This document shows, one piece after another, positions 1 through 5,568 of a stretch of DNA of 10,842 nt. The position numbers and the translations under genes are program-made. The stretch spans positions 1 through 10,842 of the forward strand of contig JAYEIH010000092.1 of NCBI GenBank assembly GCA_034659995.1. The letters run 5' to 3'. Every line of letters starts with the position of its first letter. Position 1 is the first letter of the stretch. A model generated the notes under the pieces. It did not search any database and was not told the origin of the DNA. It worked only from the letters and a program-made list of their open reading frames with translations. Source of the stretch: JAYEIH01 sp034659995. Its GTDB lineage: Archaea > Methanobacteriota_B > Thermococci > Methanofastidiosales > B48-G16.

Positions 1-3
1 CCC

Positions 4-125
4 CTCATGTGAGCTTCCTGCACAGCCTTTGCCTGTGCGGGTTTCTGTTTTCGGTGATTTAAATCGCAGAAGCTTGGTTCTGCGATCTGATCGCAAAGCA
101 GAGCTTTGTGATTTATGCAACACAG
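4..125 (-). mobile_element. Hairpin-rich IS-derived repeat, copy A (truncated by window edge)
   Basis: This is the first of two direct copies of the same element. Its first 68 bases match 406-473 with five substitutions, and its last 22 bases (104-125) are identical to 536-557; only the middle differs. Read on the minus strand it starts CTGTGTTGCATAAATC, which resembles the TGTTGC-type ends of several insertion-sequence families, and then runs into an in-frame peptide with HRKQKPAQAKAVQEAHM that is also present in copy B. It is dense in hairpins: 63-86 (9-bp perfect stem), 81-95 (7-bp stem, 1-base loop) and 92-110 (8-bp stem with one G-T pair). It is probably the end of a decayed or miniature insertion element whose remainder lies outside the window. 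The assignment to a specific IS family is inference. Confidence 0.55.
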
Positions 126-303
126 TTGGCTATATTGTATGGTTACACAATTCGATCTAACAATCCCTCCCTCTACCTGTTTTTAGAAACGCGGTGAATG
201 CAATGAAGGATTTTGGATATTTGAGTGATCTTCCACATTTGTCTTTTTCATTGCTTCGATTTCGTGATCCCAATTATCATCATAGATCGACGTAGATCCA
301 CTT

Positions 304-345
304 GGACGTAGGCTCTGCCTACGTCTGTCTGAGTGACCTACGTCC
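304..345. repeat. Nested inverted repeats around GGACGTAGG
   Basis: GGACGTAGG at 304-312 can pair with two downstream partners. It forms a 9-bp perfect stem as 305-313 with 317-325 (loop TCT), or a 9-bp perfect stem as 304-312 with CCTACGTCC at 337-345. A further GACGTAG lies at 289-295. These are mutually exclusive hairpins inside the decayed transposase region. Confidence 0.7.
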
Positions 346-391
346 ATTTCCAATGAGTCACTAATCACTAAAGAAGTTGTCTCCGATAAAC

Positions 392-416
392 GCTCACATG
401 AGGCTCTCATGTGAGC
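392..416. repeat. Perfect 11-bp hairpin with 3-base loop
   Basis: GCTCACATGAG at 392-402 is followed by GCT and then its exact reverse complement at 406-416. The homology between the two direct repeats (copies A and B) begins at the right arm of this hairpin, so the hairpin tip marks the visible boundary of the shared sequence. Confidence 0.8.
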
Positions 417-557
417 TTCCTGCACAGCCTGCGCCTGTGTAGGTTTCTGTTTTCGATGATTTAAATCGCAGAATCTCTGATTGCGCACGGAAAAAAAGTT
501 TTGTGTGTTTTATGATCTGACCATAAAGCCTTAGCCTTTGTGATTTATGCAACACAG
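406..557 (-). mobile_element. Hairpin-rich IS-derived repeat, copy B
   Basis: This is the second direct copy of the element at 4-125, about 30 bases longer in its middle segment (474-535 versus 72-103). Both copies end in the same 22-base right terminus and are followed by unrelated sequence, so that terminus looks like a real element boundary. The middle differs in sequence but keeps a stem: copy A forms 81-95, while copy B has TTTATG and CATAAA arms around ATCTGAC at about 509-527. The element overlaps the 5' part of the transposase remnant on the minus strand. Confidence 0.55.
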
Positions 558-584
558 CAAGTTATTAATTAACGAGATAATATC

Positions 585-624
585 AAAAAATGAGGAAAGA
601 AATTGGAGTTCTATTTCTAACTCC
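585..624 (-). terminator. Probable terminator downstream of the toxin gene
   Basis: On the minus strand a hairpin (619-624 pairing with 605-610, GGAGTT/AACTCC, 8-base loop) is followed by a pyrimidine-rich tract and a run of six T at 590-585. Archaeal termination depends mainly on the T runs. The block also overlaps the degenerate copy of the aor 3' end. Confidence 0.5.
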
Positions 625-637
625 GCCAGCTTTTCCA
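596..637 (-). repeat. Degenerate copy of the aor 3' end
   Basis: Read on the minus strand, this 42-base block matches 1245-1286, the last codons, stop and first terminator bases of aor, at 34 of 42 positions without gaps. In the aor frame the copy would read MEKLAELEIELQ against EEKLEELGIEL-stop, so the stop codon TAA has become CAA. With its partner it brackets the toxin-antitoxin pair as a direct repeat. Confidence 0.65.
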
Positions 638-650
638 TCCTTAGATACCA

Positions 651-980
651 TTATAGATATAGTGTCTTTTCCAATTTTTTATTTACCTCTTGCTTTAGCT
701 TCTCATCGAGTTCCCCGAGTTCTCCCACAATTAACTCCTTCAATACGGTTGCAATCTTATCAAGTCGTATGACATAGTCTCTTTTTAAGCCGGTCTTTTT
801 AAACCCTGGATGACCTTGTGTTACTAATATCTCCGTGTCTGATGATTCGAATGGGGTTTTTGAGGATATAAACGCAAGAACAGCATCTTTTTCTCCTTCG
901 TAAAGCACCAATGCGGGTCTCAGCTTTGCAGCTGTTAAATTGGTAAAAGGAAAAGGCACAAGGACCAGTTTTCCCTTCAT
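651..980 (-). CDS. MazF/PemK-type toxin (endoribonuclease)
   Basis: The product is a 109-residue protein of the PemK/MazF fold, the usual length for this family of toxin ribonucleases, which cut mRNA at short motifs. The N-terminus carries the family signature: VPFPFTN (residues 8-14), then KLRPALVL with the conserved Arg at residue 21 that sits in the active site, then AFISSKT (36-42), where the conserved Ser/Thr of MazF lies. The C-terminal half has the familiar GLKRDYVIRLDKIATV and GELGEL elements. Its ATG overlaps the stop of the gene before it (ATGA), the tight coupling expected of a toxin behind its antitoxin. Nothing is visibly broken, so the toxin is likely functional. Whether it is active, and its cleavage motif, cannot be told from sequence. 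Confidence 0.88.
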   Translation of the reverse strand: MKGKLVLVPFPFTNLTAAKLRPALVLYEGEKDAVLAFISSKTPFESSDTEILVTQGHPGFKKTGLKRDYVIRLDKIATVLKELIVGELGELDEKLKQEVNKKLEKTLYL

Positions 981-1165
981 CTGTATCGTACCTTTAAATC
1001 TCTCATTTCGTACAGGTCAGGTTCGTCCTCAAAAAAATCTGATAGAGAGTCCTCTGAAAGTTTCATTGTTGCAGCAATCTCTCTTTCATAGATAAGATCG
1101 TCTATCTTCCTTGAAATTTCAATTAAATGATTCTTTATGTCCTTAACCTCGGTTTTCATGCTCAT
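977..1165 (-). CDS. Probable antitoxin partner of the MazF-type toxin
   Basis: The product is a 62-residue acidic, helical protein. Residues 1-35 look like an amphipathic or coiled-coil segment (KTEVKDIKNHLIEISRKIDD), followed by a strongly acidic stretch (SDFFEDEPDLYE) and a short basic end. I recognise no AbrB, RHH or HTH DNA-binding domain, so identification rests on position: it directly precedes the toxin and overlaps it by four bases. Acidic tails in MazE-type antitoxins wrap the toxin, and that role is inferred here. The frame stays open upstream to 1309, but that extension would overlap aor and its terminator. I chose the ATG at 1165, which has a weak A/T-rich TATA-like element about 27-31 bases upstream; an ATG at 1159 is also possible. 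Confidence 0.7.
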   Translation of the reverse strand: MSMKTEVKDIKNHLIEISRKIDDLIYEREIAATMKLSEDSLSDFFEDEPDLYEMRDLKVRYR

Positions 1166-1186
1166 ATAGAATTGATAATTTTTAAT

Positions 1187-1196
1187 CTTTTTATTA
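1187..1196 (-). promoter_or_regulatory. Weak TATA-like element for the toxin-antitoxin pair
   Basis: The minus strand reads TAATAAAAAG, starting about 31 bases before the proposed ATG at 1165. This fits the leaderless spacing seen elsewhere in the window, but the sequence is a poorer match than the TTTATA boxes of the other genes. Confidence 0.3.
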
Positions 1197-1230
1197 CTTT
1201 CCCTTTTAGGAACAGAGATCTCAATTAAAA

Positions 1231-1251
1231 CAAAGAAAGAAAAAAAAGAAA
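1231..1251 (-). terminator. Oligo-T terminator after aor
   Basis: Directly after the aor stop codon the minus strand reads TTTC, then eight T, then CTTTCTTTG. This is an archaeal-type oligo-T termination signal without an obvious hairpin. Confidence 0.6.
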
Positions 1252-1286
1252 TTAGAGTTCTATCCCCAATTCCTCCAGTTTTTCCT
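1245..1286 (-). repeat. aor 3' end, partner of the repeat at 596-637
   Basis: This is the functional copy of the 42-base direct repeat. It covers the last 11 codons of aor, its stop and the first bases of its T-rich terminator. Confidence 0.65.
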
Positions 1287-3069
1287 CGGTGGGTTTTCCG
1301 TTTTTCCATCCGCGGAGCTCATAGTACTCCTCTTTCATCTTGTCCAGGTCTGCAGTATGCCCTTTGGCAGCGCCTTCCGGCATTTCCTCCTCTAAGAGAC
1401 GCTTCGGCAGTGTATCATCCTTGCCATCGAAGCCATACTTGTTTATAATGACTCTTTCCAGGTTGTAAATTCTCTCTCCTATCTTCATTATCTCTTCTTC
1501 ACTGAAATCCCAGCCCGTTACAGCTGAGAGAAGCTCTGCATAGTCCCCCGCACCCATTGCGAATGTCGTGAATAAACAGTTCACCGTAGAATTAACAACG
1601 CAGGTCAGGTCCTGGAAAACCTTCACCCACTGAGCTTTCCCTTCCGTCACGAGCGGATCTATCTTTTCCGGAATTCCTACGACCTCGGGAGCAATGGTGT
1701 ATCCTGTAACGTGGCATCCGCCCCTGTTAGATGTTGCATAGTTCAGCCCTATACCTTTAACAGCTCTGGGGTCATATGCCGGCATCTCCAGACCTTTGAC
1801 ACTCATGGACAGCTCGGGAGCACCGAATTTCTCAGCTAATCTCTTGGAACCAAGAGCTAAATACGCTCCAAATCCTTTCTTATACGCCGTCTTCTCTACC
1901 AGTTCCACCATTGCAGCGGCATTACCAAATCTGAGGTCCACTCCCTGCAGCTCTCCCTCATCTATATGCCCTTTCTCATTGAGCTCCATGGCGCATGCTA
2001 TCGTGGAACCCATTGTGATTGTATCCAGTCCCAGCTTATCGCAGAGATCATTGGCCTTTATTACCGCACCAAGATCCATCACCCCTGTATCATTTCCCAG
2101 AGCCCAGACGGACTCATATTCGGGTCCTTCTGAGTGCTCTATCTGGTATGGCCCCTTCTCTACCTTCGTGACTCTCCCACATGCAATGGTGCAGCCCCAA
2201 CATGCGTTCTTTTTAATTAAGTACTCCTTGCTCATTGTTTCTCCGCTTATTTTATCTGCCTCTTCGTTATATCCTGTCTGCCAGTTTTTAAAGGGCAAGG
2301 CTCCTACTTCGTTTATGATATTCACAAGAGATGCGGTACCATACGCCGGAAGCCCTTCCCCTGTAACGGCATTCTCTTTTATTCTTTTGAGGCAGTTTTT
2401 GGAGATCTTCTTAAACTCCTCGGGTTTTGCTACTTCCACCTTATTATTCCCGGAAACAACAATGGCCTTCAAGTTTTTAGACCCCATAACCGCACCAAGC
2501 CCTACTCTTCCTACTGCCCTGTGCTCATCATTCATAATGCACGACATTAGAACTTTATTTTCTCCTGCAGGCCCTATGCAGGCCACACTGGCGTTTTTCC
2601 CTTTTTTTAGAGTTCTGCATGTGTCAAATGTATCTTTACCCCACAAACCGGATGCATCCTTCAGTTCTGCCTTGCCATCTGCAACATCAAGATAAACGGG
2701 CTCCTCTGAGCTTCCTTTTACCACTATGGCATCAAAACCTGCAAACTTCAGAGAGGGTCCCCAGCTTCCTCCTGAGTCTCCGCTTCCTATGGATCCTGTT
2801 AACGGAGCCTTAGCTGCCATTACATGGTATCTTCCGGGGGAAGGAAAGCCAACAACGCCCGTACCAGGGCCCGTGGCAAATATCAGAGGGTTCTCTTCCC
2901 CAAGGGCATCTATATCTTTTTTCTCCTTTAATATCTGATGTAAAAGATAGAGGGCATATCCTTTTCCACCGATGTACTTTTTTGCAACCTCCTCGTTTAT
3001 AGGCTCTGTATTTGCACGTTTTTCACTAAGATCCACACTCAAAATTTTTCTCATGTATCCATTTTTCAT
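1252..3069 (-). CDS. aor: Tungsten aldehyde:ferredoxin oxidoreductase (AOR family)
   Basis: This 605-residue cytoplasmic enzyme is full length for the family, which oxidises aldehydes to carboxylic acids and reduces ferredoxin using a tungsto-bispterin and one [4Fe-4S] cluster. The N-terminal domain shows GGKGYALYLLH, GFPSPGRYHV and RVGLGAVMGSKNLKAI. The cluster ligands are visible as C-x2-C-x3-C at Cys290, Cys293 and Cys297, with Cys498 the likely fourth. A first pterin motif DxxGLD lies at 344-349. The second, usually DxxGLC, is changed here to NSTVNC (493-498), keeping the cysteine. PAYDPRAVKGIGLNYATSNRGGCH (split by position at 430-452) is the characteristic family core. The start at 3069 fits family N-termini (GY then KILSVDL), and a TATA box lies 26 bases upstream, implying a leaderless mRNA. 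The gene stands alone, so its physiological aldehyde is unknown. Confidence 0.95.
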   Translation of the reverse strand: MKNGYMRKILSVDLSEKRANTEPINEEVAKKYIGGKGYALYLLHQILKEKKDIDALGEENPLIFATGPGTGVVGFPSPGRYHVMAAKAPLTGSIGSGDSGGSWGPSLKFAGFDAIVVKGSSEEPVYLDVADGKAELKDASGLWGKDTFDTCRTLKKGKNASVACIGPAGENKVLMSCIMNDEHRAVGRVGLGAVMGSKNLKAIVVSGNNKVEVAKPEEFKKISKNCLKRIKENAVTGEGLPAYGTASLVNIINEVGALPFKNWQTGYNEEADKISGETMSKEYLIKKNACWGCTIACGRVTKVEKGPYQIEHSEGPEYESVWALGNDTGVMDLGAVIKANDLCDKLGLDTITMGSTIACAMELNEKGHIDEGELQGVDLRFGNAAAMVELVEKTAYKKGFGAYLALGSKRLAEKFGAPELSMSVKGLEMPAYDPRAVKGIGLNYATSNRGGCHVTGYTIAPEVVGIPEKIDPLVTEGKAQWVKVFQDLTCVVNSTVNCLFTTFAMGAGDYAELLSAVTGWDFSEEEIMKIGERIYNLERVIINKYGFDGKDDTLPKRLLEEEMPEGAAKGHTADLDKMKEEYYELRGWKNGKPTEEKLEELGIEL

Positions 3070-3088
3070 AAAAAATCACTATATAATA

Positions 3089-3095
3089 CTATAAA
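3089..3095 (-). promoter_or_regulatory. TATA box of aor
   Basis: The minus strand has TTTATAG beginning 26 bases before the aor ATG, so transcription should start at or next to the ATG. There is no Shine-Dalgarno sequence in between, in line with a leaderless transcript. Confidence 0.6.
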
Positions 3096-3150
3096 CTCTT
3101 CAAATAAAAGCTTTTCGATATGTTTGGGCAAAACAATCGGTTTATCCAGT

Positions 3151-3179
3151 TTTAAAAGAACGCAAACTTTAAAAAGAAA
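3151..3179 (-). terminator. T-rich terminator after the THUMP gene
   Basis: Downstream of the stop, the minus strand reads TTTCTTTTT and then TTCTTTTAAA, two T-rich tracts expected to stop archaeal RNA polymerase before the aor promoter. Confidence 0.45.
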
Positions 3180-3185
3180 TTTTTC

Positions 3186-3671
3186 TCACTCTACGACCTC
3201 TTTTTTCAGGATATCTCCCTCCTCAAGAATGGATAGGCCCGTCTCCTTCCCAAATACCTCTATTTTCACCGTTTTTTGGGGAAATTCAAGGTTCACTTTT
3301 AAATTGTCTACTGTGTTCAGTATCTTCTCCCCGAGCTCTCTCTCGAGCTTTTGGCTGTCAAGCTTCTCCCCTCTGTTCTTGCACCGCACGGCGAAGGTCT
3401 CTCCCTTTTCTATCCTCCTTTTGGCAAGAGCGAGGGCCTTCTCAGTTATCGCATCTTTATCCGTCTTTACAACGAGCTCCAGCGGAATCACCCTACAGAT
3501 GGCTGTAGTCTCATAATCATTTATGAGTTTTAAAGCGTCCTTATCCGTTTTGACAAAGAAAAGACCTTTGAAAGAGGTTTTTTTCATTTTCAACTTTCCC
3601 TGGAGAGCCCACTCTACCTCCCACATGCCGTCGTACTGGCGTGAGACAGGAGTGGTAATCAGATAACGCAT
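3186..3671 (-). CDS. THUMP-domain RNA-binding protein (Tan1/THUMPD1-like)
   Basis: This is a 161-residue protein. The N-terminal part (about 1-60) opens RYLITTPVSRQYDGMWEVEW and continues with a strand-rich segment GLFFVKTDKDALKLI. Residues about 65-152 form a THUMP domain: the hallmark FAVRCKNRGEKLDSQKLERE and LGEKI sequence, then a VNLEFPQKTVKIEVFGKETG strand pair. THUMP domains bind tRNA. Proteins containing little else resemble eukaryotic Tan1/THUMPD1, which present tRNA to the acetyltransferase that makes N4-acetylcytidine. No catalytic domain is present, so it should be an adaptor rather than an enzyme. It starts four bases after the AbrB-PhoU gene and is surely co-transcribed, with a GAGG ribosome site inside the end of that gene. 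Family assignment is firm; the exact RNA partner is inference. Confidence 0.85.
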   Translation of the reverse strand: MRYLITTPVSRQYDGMWEVEWALQGKLKMKKTSFKGLFFVKTDKDALKLINDYETTAICRVIPLELVVKTDKDAITEKALALAKRRIEKGETFAVRCKNRGEKLDSQKLERELGEKILNTVDNLKVNLEFPQKTVKIEVFGKETGLSILEEGDILKKEVVE

Positions 3672-3675
3672 ACTC

Positions 3676-4650
3676 TCAGTATTCCTCGGGCCTTATAACT
3701 ATATCGGCTATGTCTATGCCCAACTGTCCAATTTTTGCCATATTTTCAACTATGTTGCCCATATATATGGAATCCTTAGTTTTCAGCTTGAGGATGCTCT
3801 CATCAAGCTTCTTTTTCATTCTTTTCAGGTCGTTTTTCATGGTGAGAACGTTCTCTGCTCTTTTATAATCCTTTTTCTCCAGAGCATGCTGTGACCCCTG
3901 AAATATGATAATAAGGAGGTTACTCATTTTTTCCATATACTCGAAAATCACTGGATTTAAGGAGGAATAATCTATTTCTTCAAAGTTTATACAATTTTCC
4001 TCAACGTTGTCGGCCGCCTGCTCAATGTTTTTGGTCACTATTCGTAAATCCAAACAATCCAGAGGTGTAACATCTATTTTTTCGGCAAAATTTGTATCGA
4101 TAACCGCCGTTCTCAACTGCCTAACAATGAGAAAATAGAGCTTATCCACCTCAGAGTCCCGCTGAACAACATCTTCGGCAAGAGTGGGATCATTGTTCAA
4201 AAAAGATTCTAAAAAATCTTTCTGCATAGAGTTCATTACAAAAAACTGTCGCCTCATTGCCTTTTTGGTCGGAAGCTCAGAAGGATCTAAAAGATTGGAT
4301 ATCACAATCTCTCTAGGTCTTTCGTCAACTATTTCATACCCTGAAAGACTCTTGAGAGCTTCTTTGATCTTTTTTCTATATTTGTGGTCTATATCTTTTT
4401 CAGAGGTAACACGAACGGTATCATAACCGCACATGTACTCTGCGGTAATTTCCTGTCTCACATTGTCCGTGAGCGTCATGACAGCACTCTTTTTGACCTT
4501 CTCTTTTTTAGGGCTTAAAAAAATACCCATGTTTCTTTCTTCTACTCTCAATGAGTCTCCCTTCCCTAATTTATGTCGTTTAGCCCATTTTTTAGGGAGA
4601 GATATTATATACGTTCCTCCACCGGTAACCTGCACTTTTCTCAGTTCCAT
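3676..4650 (-). CDS. AbrB/SpoVT-PhoU fusion regulator
   Basis: This is a 324-residue archaeal PhoU-type protein with an N-terminal SpoVT/AbrB swapped-hairpin DNA-binding domain (about residues 2-47: VQVTGGGTYIISLPKKWAKR, then GKGDSLRV). A linker domain (about 50-120) follows, then two PhoU-like three-helix bundles (about 125-320) with the acidic and Asn-rich helices that bind metal clusters in PhoU (for example DNVEENCINFEEID). This architecture is common in Euryarchaeota and is annotated as a phosphate-uptake regulator. No pst transporter or PhoR-like kinase lies nearby, so a phosphate role is family knowledge rather than context. It is the first gene of a pair with the THUMP gene. A TTTATAG box 27 bases before the ATG predicts a leaderless transcript, and the gene is divergent from the CBS gene. 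Confidence 0.9.
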   Translation of the reverse strand: MELRKVQVTGGGTYIISLPKKWAKRHKLGKGDSLRVEERNMGIFLSPKKEKVKKSAVMTLTDNVRQEITAEYMCGYDTVRVTSEKDIDHKYRKKIKEALKSLSGYEIVDERPREIVISNLLDPSELPTKKAMRRQFFVMNSMQKDFLESFLNNDPTLAEDVVQRDSEVDKLYFLIVRQLRTAVIDTNFAEKIDVTPLDCLDLRIVTKNIEQAADNVEENCINFEEIDYSSLNPVIFEYMEKMSNLLIIIFQGSQHALEKKDYKRAENVLTMKNDLKRMKKKLDESILKLKTKDSIYMGNIVENMAKIGQLGIDIADIVIRPEEY

Positions 4651-4670
4651 ATGCTACATAAGACCAAAAA

Positions 4671-4680
4671 CTATAAAAAT
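4671..4680. promoter_or_regulatory. Shared bidirectional TATA element
   Basis: CTATAAAAAT on the plus strand reads TTTATAG on the minus strand. For the minus-strand AbrB-PhoU gene it lies 27 bases before the ATG (leaderless). For the plus-strand CBS gene it would start RNA near 4697-4703, giving a leader of about 28 bases that contains the ribosome-binding site. No second TATA element of similar quality with suitable spacing is visible in the 78-base gap. Confidence 0.5.
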
Positions 4681-4719
4681 CTCTTCATTGCATCTTAAAG
4701 TAAGGAAGATATAATTTCA

Positions 4720-4724
4720 GGTGA
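4720..4724 (+). promoter_or_regulatory. Shine-Dalgarno of the CBS gene
   Basis: GGTGA, complementary to the archaeal 16S rRNA tail, stands four bases before the ATG at 4729 and fixes that start. The sppA-like gene has the same site and spacing. Confidence 0.7.
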
Positions 4725-4728
4725 GAAA

Positions 4729-5565
4729 ATGCTTGTAGATACTCTAATGAATAAAAAGGCAGTATGCGGTGTGGTTCCCGGAAGAAGAAAAGATGTCCTG
4801 AAGATTATGCAGGAACGTAATATATCCACTCTGCCAATTGTAAAAAAAGGAAATAAAAAACTGCTGGGAATTGTATCTCTAAACGATCTTCTTAACAATC
4901 CTGAGGAAGAACAACTGGCATTACTGATAGACAGAGATCCCATCAAACTAAGCTCTAATGACGACATAAAAAAGGCCTGCCAGGTTTTCATAGACAAAAA
5001 GATTAGAACTCTTCCCGTCGTTAAAAATGGAAAATTGGTAGGTACGATAGGAATAGATGACATAGTGAAAAGAGGTGTTTTTAAACTGAGTATAAACGAA
5101 CCATGTAAAAAGTACACAAAAACAAAACTTGCCTCAATCTGGCAGGAAACACCTTTAAACGTAGTTTTGAAAATTATGGGTCATTTGAAGAGCCTATCTG
5201 CCGTAATACTCAATGACCATGGGAAAATATCCGGGATGATTGATATGGAGGACCTGATAAATGCAGGGGAAGTTATAAATGAGATGAAAAAAAAGGATAT
5301 GACAGTATCCGGAGAGGATGAATGGGAATGGGAAACTACAAGCACCCTTTACGTGGGCATGAGAACATTGAAACTCCCAAAAAAGCCTGTAAAAGAATAT
5401 ATGACAAAGGAAGTGATTACCGTCAGCCCGGATGAAAGTATCACATTATGTGCAAAAAAAATGAGAAAATACAATATAGAACAGATGCCTGTCATAGACG
5501 ATGGCGATAGGGTGGTGGGAATCATACGGGACTATGATATCCTGAAGGCACTGATCGATGGGTGA
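4729..5565 (+). CDS. Four-CBS-domain regulatory protein
   Basis: The 278-residue protein consists almost only of CBS motifs, which pair into Bateman modules that bind adenosyl ligands such as AMP, ATP or SAM. Four motifs are visible: about 1-55 (ISTLPIVKKGNKKLLGIVSLNDLL), 60-115 (IRTLPVVKNGKLVGTIGIDDIV), 125-185 (a more diverged copy, SLSAVILNDHGKISGMIDMEDLI) and 220-278 (YMTKEVITVSPDESI, then IEQMPVIDDGDRVVGIIRDYDIL); the quoted strings are split landmarks. The linker at about 195-218 contains WEWETT followed by LYVGMRTLKLPKKPV. No enzymatic, DNA-binding or membrane domain is fused, so its target is unknown. It is the only plus-strand gene and is transcribed divergently from the AbrB-PhoU gene with an apparently shared promoter element. 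Its stop lies three bases from the end of the convergent M56 gene. Confidence 0.9.
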   Translation: MLVDTLMNKKAVCGVVPGRRKDVLKIMQERNISTLPIVKKGNKKLLGIVSLNDLLNNPEEEQLALLIDRDPIKLSSNDDIKKACQVFIDKKIRTLPVVKNGKLVGTIGIDDIVKRGVFKLSINEPCKKYTKTKLASIWQETPLNVVLKIMGHLKSLSAVILNDHGKISGMIDMEDLINAGEVINEMKKKDMTVSGEDEWEWETTSTLYVGMRTLKLPKKPVKEYMTKEVITVSPDESITLCAKKMRKYNIEQMPVIDDGDRVVGIIRDYDILKALIDG

Positions 5566-5568
5566 CAA

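Larger units (their letters stand above)
183..488 (-). pseudogene. Remnant resembling N-terminal IS4/Tn5-type transposase
   Basis: An open minus-strand frame of 101 codons begins at a GTG. Its residues 22-50 have the pattern of the N-terminal domain of Tn5-like (IS4 family) transposases: an AVQEAH segment, RASCERL, then LVISDSLEMDVGH, which would correspond to the beta-strand carrying the first catalytic aspartate (usually D-T-T in the family, here D-S-L). After about residue 50 it degenerates into Arg/Ser-rich sequence encoded by a palindrome, and there is no room for the rest of a roughly 450-residue enzyme. Compared with a full transposase, the N-terminal ~60 residues are also missing. I read it as a dead, internally deleted fragment; a chance open frame inside a repeat is the alternative. 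Confidence 0.4.

Noticed and set aside
63..110. tRNA or other known RNA gene among the left-end hairpins
   Set aside because: There is no cloverleaf, T-loop signature or acceptor stem; the hairpins fit an IS-derived repeat better.
1166..1309. N-terminal extension of the antitoxin frame to a start at 1309
   Set aside because: The extension overlaps the aor coding end and its T-rich terminator, and its translation (poly-Phe and basic stretch) is what those sequences give by chance.
1796..2695. Long plus-strand open frame of 299 codons opposite aor
   Set aside because: The aor protein on the other strand is unmistakable and full length; this frame is its mirror and shows no family features.
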